Of a stretch of 64,000 nt of DNA, positions 8,265 through 16,401 are shown one piece after another (the stretch's first letter is position 1; each line of letters begins with the position of its first letter). The notes below the pieces were generated by a model. It was not told the origin of the DNA. It ran no database searches and was given only the letters and a program-made list of their open reading frames with translations. The position numbers and the translations under genes are program-made. The stretch lies in contig CAJUCE010000006.1 of the NCBI GenBank assembly GCA_910584865.1, positions 1 through 64,000 of the forward strand, written 5' to 3'. This DNA is from an uncultured Acetatifactor sp. GTDB taxonomy: Bacteria > Bacillota > Clostridia > Lachnospirales > Lachnospiraceae.

Positions 8265-8370
8265 TGCTTTTTTCATGGACTGTCACACTCCCCTGGAAAG
8301 CTCCTATTTTGAAGAGCTCCCTCTTCCATGGAATACTCTTCTATATCTATGGAGAGCTCATTTTTCATGA
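8265..8370 (-). repeat. 18-bp repeat array at the yqeK end and in the yqeK-rsfS gap
   Basis: Minus-strand units begin at 8368 (18 bases), 8350 (21), 8329, 8294 (18) and 8276. Most end in TCC and several contain GAGCTC. The array runs through the last codons of yqeK, where it is out of the ATG frame and supplies the stop codon, and fills most of the 157-base gap before rsfS. Confidence 0.75.
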
Positions 8371-8951
8371 AGAGCTCCCCCTCCGTAATAATAACGCCAA
8401 GTCTCCTCTGTCATGGGATCGATATCACCATTCGAATTCTTCAAATAGCCCAGCGTATCCTCCAATATGCGAAGCATCGCTTTATCCAGGTCAAGAAAAG
8501 CCAGTTTCCTGATTTCGCTCAGATTCGGTGCATGCTTCCTGCCGGGCTCAATATAATCTGCCACAAAGACAATTTTTTCCAGAAGACTCATGTTCTTTCT
8601 CCCGGTGGTATGGCTTTGAATGGCCATCAAGATGTCCCGGTCTTTGATTCCATATTTTTCCCGGGCCAGATAGGAACCTACCTTTGCATGCAGCAGAAAA
8701 GGATTTCGTCCTTCCAGTTCTGTCACAGGAATATGGTTCTTCTTACAGATCGAGAGCCGTTTATCATCCGAAAGACATTTGGCACAATCATGGAGGAGAC
8801 CTGCAGTCTGTGCTTTCTGTATATCGCAGCCGTAACGCATGGCAAGAGCGGCCGCCGTATATTCTACACCGACAGTATGCTCAAATCTTCCGTTATCCTG
8901 TACCTTTTTCATCGCTTTTCTGAGTTTTTTTAAATGAATCTCTTTTTTCAC
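8358..8951 (-). CDS. yqeK: HD-domain phosphohydrolase YqeK (diadenosine tetraphosphatase)
   Basis: Hydrolyses Ap4A-type dinucleotides symmetrically. HD metal-binding motifs are present: HTVGVEYTA (about 24-32), LLHDCAK (about 52-58), LLHAKVGS (about 85-92) and QSHTTG with ADYIEPGR further on. The start is GTG at 8951 with AAAGG upstream, inside the end of nadD (59-base overlap), as is common for nadD-yqeK pairs. The C-terminus runs into the repeat array. Confidence 0.92.
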   Translation of the reverse strand: MKKEIHLKKLRKAMKKVQDNGRFEHTVGVEYTAAALAMRYGCDIQKAQTAGLLHDCAKCLSDDKRLSICKKNHIPVTELEGRNPFLLHAKVGSYLAREKYGIKDRDILMAIQSHTTGRKNMSLLEKIVFVADYIEPGRKHAPNLSEIRKLAFLDLDKAMLRILEDTLGYLKNSNGDIDPMTEETWRYYYGGGALHEK

Positions 8952-9558
8952 GATAAAATTCCTTTTCTTCTATATATGTTATGACATTGTCCGGCACCAG
9001 ATACTGTATACTGTGTCCATCGTGGATCCGGGCACGAATCTGTGTGGAAGAAACGGACATATTGATGAAAGGAAGCAGAAAGATTTCACTGCCGTTTACA
9101 CAAAAGCGCCGCTCCAATTCTTTCTTTTTCAGTTCCATTTCGGAGATTTCAATGTCACCGCGTATGGCAGCCACAAATGTACACTGATTCAGCAAACGTT
9201 CAGGATTCTTCCAGTGCTCTATGGTAAAGAGACAGTCTGCACCGGCAATAAAGAAAAATGCATTCTGCGGATAGCGTCTTTTTAATTCTTCTATGGTCTC
9301 GTAGCTATAGGTATTTCCGCCCCTTACAATTTCCAGATCCAGGCATTTGAAACATGCATTGTCCCTGATAGCCAGTTCCGCCATATGCAGTCTCTCTCTG
9401 CCGGGCAGGATATCATGGGAATCCTTCATATAAGATCCCCCGGTTGGAATAAACCATACCTCTGACAGTGCAAGAGCATCTCTGGCCCACTCTGCCAACA
9501 TCAAATGACCTATATGGATGGGATTAAATGTTCCACCCATAATGCCGATTTTCTTCAT
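8893..9558 (-). CDS. nadD: nicotinate-nucleotide adenylyltransferase
   Basis: Adenylates nicotinate mononucleotide in NAD synthesis. The nucleotidyltransferase motif GGTFNPIHIGH is at residues 8-18 and the SSTQIR motif at about 175-180. The 221 residues are typical. Its ATG overlaps the yhbY stop (ATGA), indicating coupling. Confidence 0.96.
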   Translation of the reverse strand: MKKIGIMGGTFNPIHIGHLMLAEWARDALALSEVWFIPTGGSYMKDSHDILPGRERLHMAELAIRDNACFKCLDLEIVRGGNTYSYETIEELKRRYPQNAFFFIAGADCLFTIEHWKNPERLLNQCTFVAAIRGDIEISEMELKKKELERRFCVNGSEIFLLPFINMSVSSTQIRARIHDGHSIQYLVPDNVITYIEEKEFYREKRDSFKKTQKSDEKGTG

Positions 9559-9860
9559 TTTCGTTCTTCTTTCACAGGAAGCTGAATACGCGGTTTATCC
9601 TTGTCCGGCTTATATAATACAAATCTCCGTCCGATTACCTGCACTACCTGAGAATGCGTCCGCCCGGCCACCATATCCGCAATCATGGCCGGATCGTCAT
9701 CGCAATTCTTTAACACGGCAATCTTGATCAGCTCATTCTTATTGAATGCTTCACCAATCGCCGCTGTCAGCTCCGGTGTCAGGCTGCCTTTTCCCACCTG
9801 AAAAACAGGATTTAATGTGCTGGCCAGACCTTTTAAATATGCTCTCTGCTTACTTGTCAT
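9555..9860 (-). CDS. yhbY: YhbY family ribosome assembly RNA-binding protein
   Basis: CRM-domain protein that associates with pre-50S ribosomes. The 101-residue product has the GKG RNA-binding loop in FQVGKGSLT (about 24-32) and the conserved NELIKIAVLKNC. The start is the ATG at 9860, which has GAAAGGA upstream; an ATG 24 bases earlier lacks a site. It lies between obg and nadD, as in many Firmicutes. Confidence 0.93.
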   Translation of the reverse strand: MTSKQRAYLKGLASTLNPVFQVGKGSLTPELTAAIGEAFNKNELIKIAVLKNCDDDPAMIADMVAGRTHSQVVQVIGRRFVLYKPDKDKPRIQLPVKEERK

Positions 9861-9911
9861 GAAATTCCTTTCTCCGGGACTCAATATTGCTGTTGTAATT
9901 TTCCCTTTCAG

Positions 9912-11204
9912 CTATTTGTAATAATCAAATGAATGGCCGTATATGCGAACCGTATCTCCGTCTTCAATCCCCAGAGCTTCCAGTTTTTCCAGGATACCGG
10001 ACGATTTCAGAAAGCTCTGGAAAAACGAAAATCCCTTTTCGCTTTCCAGATTGGTATATCCAAGCATTTTCTCAATCTTGGGTCCCTCTACCACATACTC
10101 ATCATTTTCCGCATCGTATTCCACAGTATAAGGCTCGTCCATATCCTGCAGCAGCAACAGATCAGGATTGTATTCAGGCTCGAAGACTGTAATCTCCTCG
10201 CCTAATTCCTCCAGCATTGCATGTACATGATACAAAAGCTCCCGTACCCCTTCTCCGCTCACGGCTGATATGGGATAGACAGGGATTCCCTTTGGCTCAA
10301 ATTCCTGCCGGATCGCATTCAGCGAACTTTCTTCCCTGTCAAAGATAACGTCGATCTTATTCGCGGCAATCACCTGCGGTTTCCGGGCGATCTCCGGGTT
10401 ATAAGCGTATAATTCCTTATTGACGGCATGAATATCGGCTACCGGATCCCGTCCCTCCGTACCTGCCGCATCTACGATGTGAACAATCACTTTCGTACGT
10501 TCTATATGGCGCAGAAATTCATGGCCCAAACCGATTCCTTCAGATGCACCTTCTATTAATCCGGGAATATCAGCTATGACAAATCCCTTTGTCTCGTCCA
10601 AATCCACCACGCCAAGATTTGGATTCAAGGTTGTAAAATGATAGTTTGCAATCTTGGGCTTTGCATTTGTGACACGGGCCAAGAATGTAGACTTTCCTAC
10701 ATTGGGAAGTCCCACCAGTCCTACATCGGCAATCACTTTTAATTCCAGAAGGAGATTGAGCTCCTTTGCCGGACGGCCGGGCTGCGCATACATGGGGGCC
10801 TGCATGGTACTGGTGGCATAATGCTGGTTTCCGCAGCCACCTCTTCCGCCCTTCAGCAAGACCACTTCTCTATTGTCTCCGGACATATCTATGATAATCT
10901 GTCCGCTGTCCGCTTCTTTGATGATTGTTCCGGGAGGGACTTTCAGAACGATATTTTTCCCGTTTTTACCGCGGCAATTTTTTTTGCCGCCTGGCTCGCC
11001 GTCTCCAGCCTTATATTTTCGGATATTGCGGAAATCAACCAGTGTATTTAAGCCTTCGTCCACCACAAATATAACATCTCCGCCCTTGCCGCCGTCTCCG
11101 CCGTCAGGTCCTCCGGCCGGTACGAATTTTTCATGGCGGAAGGAGACGTGGCCATCCCCGCCCTTACCGCTTCTCACATAGATTTTGGCTCTGTCTGCAA
11201 ACAT
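9912..11204 (-). CDS. obgE: GTPase Obg
   Basis: Essential GTPase for 50S assembly and stress signalling. The order is a glycine-rich Obg fold (1-158), G domain with GLPNVGKS (G1, about 164-171), DIPGLIEGAS (G3) and NKID (G4), then the OCT domain (about 350-430). The 430 residues match the Firmicute form. GAGAGGA precedes the ATG. It follows rpmA, separated by a terminator. Confidence 0.98.
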   Translation of the reverse strand: MFADRAKIYVRSGKGGDGHVSFRHEKFVPAGGPDGGDGGKGGDVIFVVDEGLNTLVDFRNIRKYKAGDGEPGGKKNCRGKNGKNIVLKVPPGTIIKEADSGQIIIDMSGDNREVVLLKGGRGGCGNQHYATSTMQAPMYAQPGRPAKELNLLLELKVIADVGLVGLPNVGKSTFLARVTNAKPKIANYHFTTLNPNLGVVDLDETKGFVIADIPGLIEGASEGIGLGHEFLRHIERTKVIVHIVDAAGTEGRDPVADIHAVNKELYAYNPEIARKPQVIAANKIDVIFDREESSLNAIRQEFEPKGIPVYPISAVSGEGVRELLYHVHAMLEELGEEITVFEPEYNPDLLLLQDMDEPYTVEYDAENDEYVVEGPKIEKMLGYTNLESEKGFSFFQSFLKSSGILEKLEALGIEDGDTVRIYGHSFDYYK

Positions 11205-11256
11205 GAAATTCTGTCCTCTCCCCTGTTAGTGTCAACTTTCCTATAAAGTAAAATGA

Positions 11257-11284
11257 GGACTCCAAACTAAGATGTTTGGAGTCC
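11257..11284 (-). terminator. terminator between rpmA and obg
   Basis: An 11-base perfect stem GGACTCCAAAC / GTTTGGAGTCC with a 6-base loop, followed on the minus strand by the T-rich TCATTTTACTTTAT. It likely reduces ribosomal-protein transcription into obg. Confidence 0.75.
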
Positions 11285-11296
11285 GACATGATCGAA

Positions 11297-11581
11297 TTAT
11301 TTCTCTACAGGATAAACAGAAGCTTTCTTCTTGTCTCTGCCTTTTCTTTCAAAACGAAGGACACCGTCAACCAAAGCAAACAGGGTATCATCCCCGCCGA
11401 TGCCTACATTAACGCCGGGATGAATCTTCGTCCCGCGCTGTCTGTAAAGAATATTTCCAGCTTTTACGAACTGTCCGTCAGCTCTCTTCGCACCCAATCT
11501 CTTAGATTCGGAATCTCTGCCGTTCTTGGTAGAACCGACTCCCTTCTTATGTGCAAAAAATTGAAGGTTCATATGAAACAT
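11297..11581 (-). CDS. rpmA: 50S ribosomal protein L27
   Basis: Large-subunit protein near the peptidyl-transferase centre. The N-terminus MFHMNLQFFAHKKG carries the Firmicute pre-sequence cut by Prp after the Phe-Phe, exposing AHKKG. The 94 residues and the GAGGAGG ribosome-binding site agree. It is the third gene of rplU-prp-rpmA. Confidence 0.98.
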   Translation of the reverse strand: MFHMNLQFFAHKKGVGSTKNGRDSESKRLGAKRADGQFVKAGNILYRQRGTKIHPGVNVGIGGDDTLFALVDGVLRFERKGRDKKKASVYPVEK

Positions 11582-11584
11582 GGT

Positions 11585-11917
11585 CTACACCTCCTCGATT
11601 TTAATTTGCAAATACTTCCTGCCGTATTCCCTGCTCAGATTTTCAAGGGAGAAAACCATGGAATCCATCAGGAAACTTGATTTTTCCTGCAAAATATTCT
11701 CGAAATCACATTTGAAGAAACCAGTTTCCTCATTTGTCGTGACGGCAATCCTCTCACCTGCCAACTGCTCCAGAGAATTGGCTGTGCCGATAATCAGAAC
11801 GGATATCGCTGCACAAAGGATATCGGGCTTGCCTTTTTTCGCATATTCTGCATGTCCCATACAGTAGAATCCTCTGTAGGAACCGTTTCTGTCCTTTCGA
11901 ACAACCACCGTGGTCAT
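11585..11917 (-). CDS. prp: ribosomal-processing cysteine protease Prp
   Basis: Cleaves the L27 pre-sequence. The catalytic His is in MGHAEYA (about residue 21) and the Cys in DILCAAIS (about 33). The 110 residues are normal. There is no clear Shine-Dalgarno and it begins 6 bases after rplU, so translation is probably coupled. Its substrate is the next gene. Confidence 0.95.
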   Translation of the reverse strand: MTTVVVRKDRNGSYRGFYCMGHAEYAKKGKPDILCAAISVLIIGTANSLEQLAGERIAVTTNEETGFFKCDFENILQEKSSFLMDSMVFSLENLSREYGRKYLQIKIEEV

Positions 11918-11922
11918 AGCGT

Positions 11923-12228
11923 TTAAGCGTTGATCTTGTCAATTCTAACCTTTGTGTAGAGCTGTCTGTGACCGTTCTTTTTATGGTAACCGGTTTTTCT
12001 CTTATACTTGTATACAATAACCTTCTTACCCTTAGTCTGCTCTACCACACTGGCAGATACGCTTGCTGCGGCTACAGCTTCTCCTACCTTCAAACCTTCA
12101 TCGCTCACTGCGATCACCTGGTCAAAAGTAACAATACTGCCAGCTTCTGCATCCAGCTTCTCCACATAGATGACATCGCCTTCAGAAACCTTGTACTGCT
12201 TTCCGCCTGTTGCAATAATTGCGTACAT
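11923..12228 (-). CDS. rplU: 50S ribosomal protein L21
   Basis: Large-subunit 23S-binding protein. The 101 residues include the family's MYAIIATGGKQYKV start and the C-terminal KRKTGYHKKNGHRQ. A strong AAAGGAGG precedes the ATG. It is the first gene of rplU-prp-rpmA, behind its own promoter and a structured leader. Confidence 0.98.
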   Translation of the reverse strand: MYAIIATGGKQYKVSEGDVIYVEKLDAEAGSIVTFDQVIAVSDEGLKVGEAVAAASVSASVVEQTKGKKVIVYKYKRKTGYHKKNGHRQLYTKVRIDKINA

Positions 12229-12392
12229 AATAAGGCACCTCCTTTATGAACCTTCGGTTCATTTTACTCGCTGACTTTGGTGATATCCCGAAGATATACT
12301 TTTACCTGGTCAAGCGGCATACAAATGTATTAACATGCATTGCGATGGCAGAATTGAAACACATCTCATTCTTGTATAATACATACTGGAAT
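12229..12392 (-). ncRNA. probable L21 leader (autoregulatory 5' UTR)
   Basis: The transcript ahead of rplU has about 160 untranslated bases. They include a stem ATGAACC-GAA-GGTTCAT (12246-12262) directly before the ribosome-binding site, as expected for Firmicute L21 leaders where L21 binds its own mRNA. The assignment rests on position and this hairpin; a covariance-model search was not possible. Confidence 0.5.
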
Positions 12393-12421
12393 ATCTTAGC
12401 ACGAGATGCCTTATACGTCAA
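12393..12421 (-). promoter_or_regulatory. promoter of rplU-prp-rpmA
   Basis: Minus strand: -35 TTGACG (12416-12421), 17-base spacer, -10 TAAGAT (12393-12398), about 165 bases before the rplU start. Confidence 0.7.
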
Positions 12422-12429
12422 GTGTTTTC

Positions 12430-13053
12430 TTAATTTCTTTTCTCAAAATCTTCTACATACTGGGTAATCAGCTTGACCGTGCCTTCCACGCCTAATACGC
12501 TGCTGTTAATACACAGATCATAACTGTCTGCACGGCCCCACTTTTTGGATGAATAATAATTATAATAGCTTTGACGCTGCTTATCCTTTTTGATAATCAT
12601 GTCGCGGGCCTTGTTTTCAGTCAGCTCATATTTTTCCATGATGCGTTTGATTTTGCACTCTTCATTTCCATAGATAAAGATATCTACCACATTTGACCTG
12701 TCTGCAAGTGCATAATCAGCGCAGCGGCCTACGATAACGCAGGGGCCTTCCTCCGCAATCTTTTTAATCGTGTCAAACTGTGCTAGGAACACCTTATGGC
12801 TAATCGGCATATCTACAAAAGAAGAATTATTGTAACCAAAAGAATAGGTGTCCATTACCAGATTATAAAGGAATGAATTCGTAGGTCTCTCATCATGATT
12901 CTGAATCATTTCCTCACAAAATCCGCTCTCCTTTGCCGCTCTGGTCAAAAGATCTCTGTCATAAAATTTGATGTCAAAATATTCAGCTACCATCTTTCCA
13001 ATCTCACGGCCGGCCGAACCAAATTGTCTTCCGATTGTAATCACTGTATTCAT
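12430..13053 (-). CDS. cytidylate kinase-like family protein
   Basis: Predicted nucleoside-monophosphate kinase-like P-loop protein. The loop is in ITIGRQFGSAGREIGK (5-20), with GRQFGSGG-type residues replacing the classic Walker lysine pattern, as in the AAK6-like group. DRDLL and VGRCADY follow. 207 residues. The substrate is unknown; true Cmk has a different N-terminus. Own promoter and GAGAGG ribosome-binding site. Confidence 0.85.
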   Translation of the reverse strand: MNTVITIGRQFGSAGREIGKMVAEYFDIKFYDRDLLTRAAKESGFCEEMIQNHDERPTNSFLYNLVMDTYSFGYNNSSFVDMPISHKVFLAQFDTIKKIAEEGPCVIVGRCADYALADRSNVVDIFIYGNEECKIKRIMEKYELTENKARDMIIKKDKQRQSYYNYYSSKKWGRADSYDLCINSSVLGVEGTVKLITQYVEDFEKRN

Positions 13054-13118
13054 ATTGCTACCTCTCTTTTCCGCAGAGTATAAAAGCTAATGCAAATTTA
13101 CTGCTTTTACCTGCTTCT

Positions 13119-13147
13119 ATTATACATCAAAGTGTCAAAATAGACAA
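13119..13147 (-). promoter_or_regulatory. promoter of the cytidylate-kinase-like gene
   Basis: Minus strand: -35 TTGTCT (13142-13147), 17-base spacer, -10 TATAAT (13119-13124), about 65 bases before the start. Confidence 0.7.
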
Positions 13148-13183
13148 CCCAAAATCCGTTCTCTGTATAATCCTGTAAAATCA

Positions 13184-14092
13184 TTATAAAATATGCAAAA
13201 GATGTAAAAAATAGTCCGGCAGGGGCGCGTCTACTTCGATGTAATTTCCAGTAGTCGGATGAAGAAACCCGAGCACCTTTGCATGGAGTGTCTGTCCCTG
13301 GAGGTGAAAAGGAGTTTTCCTGCTTCCATATACTTCATCCCCAAGAAGAGGATGCCCCAAGCTGGCCATGTGAACTCTGATCTGGTGAGTCCGTCCGGTT
13401 TCCAGCTCGCATTCTATATAGGTATATTGCTGAAAACGTTTCAGTACCCGATAGTGTGTGACCGCATCTTTTCCGTTTTTGAGGTTGACAGCCATTTTTT
13501 TCCGTTCAGTTGGATGTCTTCCGATGGGAGCATTGATTGTACCGGTTTCCTGCTTCAATACGCCATGGCAGATGGCATGATATCTTCTGGTGATAGAATG
13601 CGCTTTCAGCTGCTCTGCGATCCTGTTGTGTGCAAGATCATTCTTGCATGCGATAACCGAACCCGTCGTATCCATGTCAATGCGATGCACGATACCCGGA
13701 CGCATTACGCCATTGATACCCGATAATTCGTTTCCGCAATGGTACATCAGGGCATTGACCAGCGTTTTGCTGTAATGTCCGGCAGCAGGATGCACTACCA
13801 TGCCCTTTGGCTTATTGACCACAATCACATCGGAATCTTCATAAAGAATATCCAGAGGGATATTTTCCGGAACAATATCCGGTTCTACGGCTTTGGGCAG
13901 CAAAAAGACAATGCAATCATCCGCCTTCACCCGATAATTTCCTTTCACTGCAGTCCCATTGACAGTTACGGCCTTTTCTTTGATCAACTTCTGGATGAAA
14001 GAACGCGACAAAGAATCGATAAGTACGGAAAGACACTTATCGATTCTCTCATCTTCCAACTCTTCTGTTATTTCAAAGCGGAATTCATCCAT
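13184..14092 (-). CDS. rluD: 23S rRNA pseudouridine synthase, RluD family
   Basis: Isomerises uridines in 23S rRNA. An N-terminal S4 RNA-binding domain (about 10-70) precedes the catalytic domain. The active Asp is in GIVHRIDMDTTG (about 133-144), and RTHQIRVH is also present. The ATG at 14092 has GGAGAG 7 bases upstream; the GTG at 14107 is a weaker alternative. The start overlaps the lspA stop by 8 bases. Target uridines are inferred from the family. Confidence 0.92.
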   Translation of the reverse strand: MDEFRFEITEELEDERIDKCLSVLIDSLSRSFIQKLIKEKAVTVNGTAVKGNYRVKADDCIVFLLPKAVEPDIVPENIPLDILYEDSDVIVVNKPKGMVVHPAAGHYSKTLVNALMYHCGNELSGINGVMRPGIVHRIDMDTTGSVIACKNDLAHNRIAEQLKAHSITRRYHAICHGVLKQETGTINAPIGRHPTERKKMAVNLKNGKDAVTHYRVLKRFQQYTYIECELETGRTHQIRVHMASLGHPLLGDEVYGSRKTPFHLQGQTLHAKVLGFLHPTTGNYIEVDAPLPDYFLHLLHIL

Positions 14093-14723
14093 TTCCTGAC
14101 TCTCCACTTTTGGAATCCCTATCCAAAGTTCCCATGCCGTCTTCTTTTTGCCCTTCTTTCAATATCTCCGCGTGCTGCGGACGCATCTTTTTCAGACTCA
14201 GGAATTCCAGCTCTTCATCTTTATATACAAACATAAAGAGACAAAATAGAGTAATTGCAGATACTACAATAAAGCAGTCTGCCACATTGAACACCGGGTA
14301 ATTAATCAATACAAAGGAAATAAAATCAACCACAAAATCAAAACGAATCCGGTCTATCATATTGCCCACTGCCCCGGCAATCAACACAGCCATGAAAATA
14401 TGAACAATACGGAATTTCTTCTCTGCAGGTACTTTGCATAAAAAATATAAAATAACTGCTATGACGCAAAAGCCCATCGCCAGTATAAAAATCTTCCGGT
14501 TTTGGAAAAGGCTGAAGGCAATTCCGCGGTTTTCCACATACTGTAACTCCAGTACACCGTCAATCAAAACAATGGCAGGATTCCCTTTCAAATGGACAAT
14601 GGCCAGATATTTTGTCAGCTGGTCCAAAAACAGTAAAATCGCTGCAATTATGGCATCCGTAACCAACATTCTTCCATGGAACGTCTCTCTTCCATGGAAG
14701 GTTCCTCTTCCATTCTTACGCAT
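14085..14723 (-). CDS. lspA: lipoprotein signal peptidase (signal peptidase II)
   Basis: Removes signal peptides from prolipoproteins at the membrane. Four membrane helices are predicted. The two catalytic aspartates are in GNMIDRI and FNVADCF. Two additions are odd. About 17 N-terminal residues (GRGTFH, GRETFH) come from the 18-bp repeat. A hydrophilic C-terminal tail of about 50 residues follows the last helix, making it far longer than the usual 150-170. The start at 14723 has GAAGAGG 6 bases upstream. Both ends overlap neighbours (aroB, rluD). Confidence 0.92.
   Translation of the reverse strand: MRKNGRGTFHGRETFHGRMLVTDAIIAAILLFLDQLTKYLAIVHLKGNPAIVLIDGVLELQYVENRGIAFSLFQNRKIFILAMGFCVIAVILYFLCKVPAEKKFRIVHIFMAVLIAGAVGNMIDRIRFDFVVDFISFVLINYPVFNVADCFIVVSAITLFCLFMFVYKDEELEFLSLKKMRPQHAEILKEGQKEDGMGTLDRDSKSGESGNG
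14660..14712 (-). repeat. 18-bp repeat units at the lspA start
   Basis: Units ATGGAAGAGGAACCTTCC and ATGGAAGAGAGACGTTCC plus a partial third (ATGGAAGA) are joined by perfect TTCCATGGAA palindromes. Relative to other loci they are translated in a different frame, giving G-R-x-T-F-H hexapeptides instead of M-E-x-x-x-S. Confidence 0.85.
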
Positions 14724-15825
14724 GAGCATCCTCTTCACTGAAATAGATTTCGTTAATGGCCGTCAGAATCTCTTCGTCTGTCACCGTGCTGTCCAAAACG
14801 GCCTTGCCGATTTTTTTCAACAACACAAACTTAATATGTCCGGCTTCCATTTTTTTGTCGGATTTCGTTAGACGCAGAATCTCCTCCGGATCAATATTGT
14901 CAATGGAAATCGGCAGATAAAAGGGTACAAACATATCCCGGATTTCATAATATTCCTCCATGGACAGCATCTCCCGCTTCCATGAAATGTATGCGGCAGC
15001 AACCGCGCCCAATGCCACACATTCGCCGTGATAAAGCTCAAAGTTACGTGCTTTTTCAATGGCATGACCGATTGTATGGCCGAAATTCAGAATAGCCCGC
15101 TCGCCCTGCTCGGTAGGATCTTTTTCAACAACCATTTTTTTGATGCTGCAGCTTCGAATCAGCATTTCCTGTAATACAGTCATATCTTTTTCGCAGATTT
15201 CATACATATTTTCAATCAGCCACTCATAAAAAGCAGCATCTTTAATCAAGCCATGTTTCATGATCTCTGCAAAGCCGGAAAAGTATTGCCTTTCTTCCAG
15301 AGTCTGTAACACAGCCAGATTCATATAGACCAGACGCGGCATCTTAAACGCACCTACCATATTTTTATAGGAATCAAAATCAACCCCCGTCTTGCCGCCG
15401 ATACTGCTGTCTGCCTGAGACAGCAATGTGGTGGGAAGCTGCACAAAATCTATCCCCCGCTGATAAGTGGCGGCCACATACCCGGTCACATCCCCTACTA
15501 CACCGCCGCCCAATGCCAGCAACAGATCCTTGCGGCCGAATCCTTCCTGAATCAGAAATCGGTATATATCCTGTACCGTATCCAGCGTTTTATGTTGTTC
15601 GCCTTCCGGAAATACATACTTTACTGCCTTTTGTGTTTTTCCCTTCAGATTGCCCAGTACTTCATCTCCATAAAATGTATCCACCCTGGAATCCGTAATG
15701 ATACATAGCTTTTGCTCTTCGCACACAAACGGCACAAGCTCCGGCCATAATTCGTCGAAGGACTGAGTAAAAACGATATCATAACAGGGCTTTTTATTGT
15801 ATAGAACAGATACTCTCTCTGCCAT
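14716..15825 (-). CDS. aroB: 3-dehydroquinate synthase
   Basis: Second step of the shikimate pathway, NAD- and metal-dependent. Signature GGGVVGDVTGYVAATY (about 105-120), PTTLLSQADSSIGGKTGV (about 130-147) and metal ligands in NFGHTIGHAIE and the ELYHGECVA region. 369 residues. Alone among shikimate genes here; co-transcribed with lspA and rluD by overlap. Confidence 0.97.
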   Translation of the reverse strand: MAERVSVLYNKKPCYDIVFTQSFDELWPELVPFVCEEQKLCIITDSRVDTFYGDEVLGNLKGKTQKAVKYVFPEGEQHKTLDTVQDIYRFLIQEGFGRKDLLLALGGGVVGDVTGYVAATYQRGIDFVQLPTTLLSQADSSIGGKTGVDFDSYKNMVGAFKMPRLVYMNLAVLQTLEERQYFSGFAEIMKHGLIKDAAFYEWLIENMYEICEKDMTVLQEMLIRSCSIKKMVVEKDPTEQGERAILNFGHTIGHAIEKARNFELYHGECVALGAVAAAYISWKREMLSMEEYYEIRDMFVPFYLPISIDNIDPEEILRLTKSDKKMEAGHIKFVLLKKIGKAVLDSTVTDEEILTAINEIYFSEEDAHA

Positions 15826-15865
15826 CTCTCAGATACCTCTCTGCAAGTCTTCTGTGTAATCCATC

Positions 15866-16399
15866 CTAATTGCTGATGGGCTGCTCCAGCGAATCGTTAA
15901 AGATATCCTGAATATCCCCCGATATATCTACGCTGGAGGGCGTAATAATGAAAATATAGTGCGAAATTTTCTGCAAATTGCCTGATATTGCATAGCAGGA
16001 ACCGCTGGTAAAGTCAATAATTCTCTGCGCAATATCGACATCCAGTCCTTCCAGATTCAGTACCACCGTACGGTTCGCCAAAAGCGTCTCTGTGATCTCC
16101 CTTGCATCTTCTACGGATGTAGGCTTGATCACACAGACTTCCATACCGTTTCCACCGGAAACTCTCCTGGAGACTGACTGATTGATATGAGTGATCTTAT
16201 TCGCTGCAGGCTGTCTTCTGGGAGCAGGAGCGGCTTCGCGTTCCTCCTCATAATCTTCGATATCCCTTATTTTGGAGGAAGATCTTCTGGGGGTAGAAAC
16301 AGGCTCTTCATCCTCCTCATCCAGATAGTCGTCGTAATATTCTTCCTCTTCCCCATCACCTATCTGCATGTATTTCAAAAACTTATCAATTACTCCCAT
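15866..16399 (-). CDS. sepF: cell division protein SepF
   Basis: Membrane-associated partner of FtsZ that shapes the septum. The order is an N-terminal amphipathic helix (MGVIDKFLKYMQ), an acidic and proline-rich linker (about 15-80) and a C-terminal DUF552 domain with VCVIKPTSVEDAREI (about 86-100) and VVLNLEGLD. 177 residues. It lies 2 bases after the YggS gene, the usual Firmicute arrangement. Confidence 0.95.
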   Translation of the reverse strand: MGVIDKFLKYMQIGDGEEEEYYDDYLDEEDEEPVSTPRRSSSKIRDIEDYEEEREAAPAPRRQPAANKITHINQSVSRRVSGGNGMEVCVIKPTSVEDAREITETLLANRTVVLNLEGLDVDIAQRIIDFTSGSCYAISGNLQKISHYIFIITPSSVDISGDIQDIFNDSLEQPISN

Positions 16400-16401
16400 T
16401 T

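Noticed and set aside
14940..14975. Repeat copy inside aroB (LSMEEYYEI)
   Set aside because: Contains TCCATGGA but lies within the conserved enzyme with no tandem copy; likely chance.
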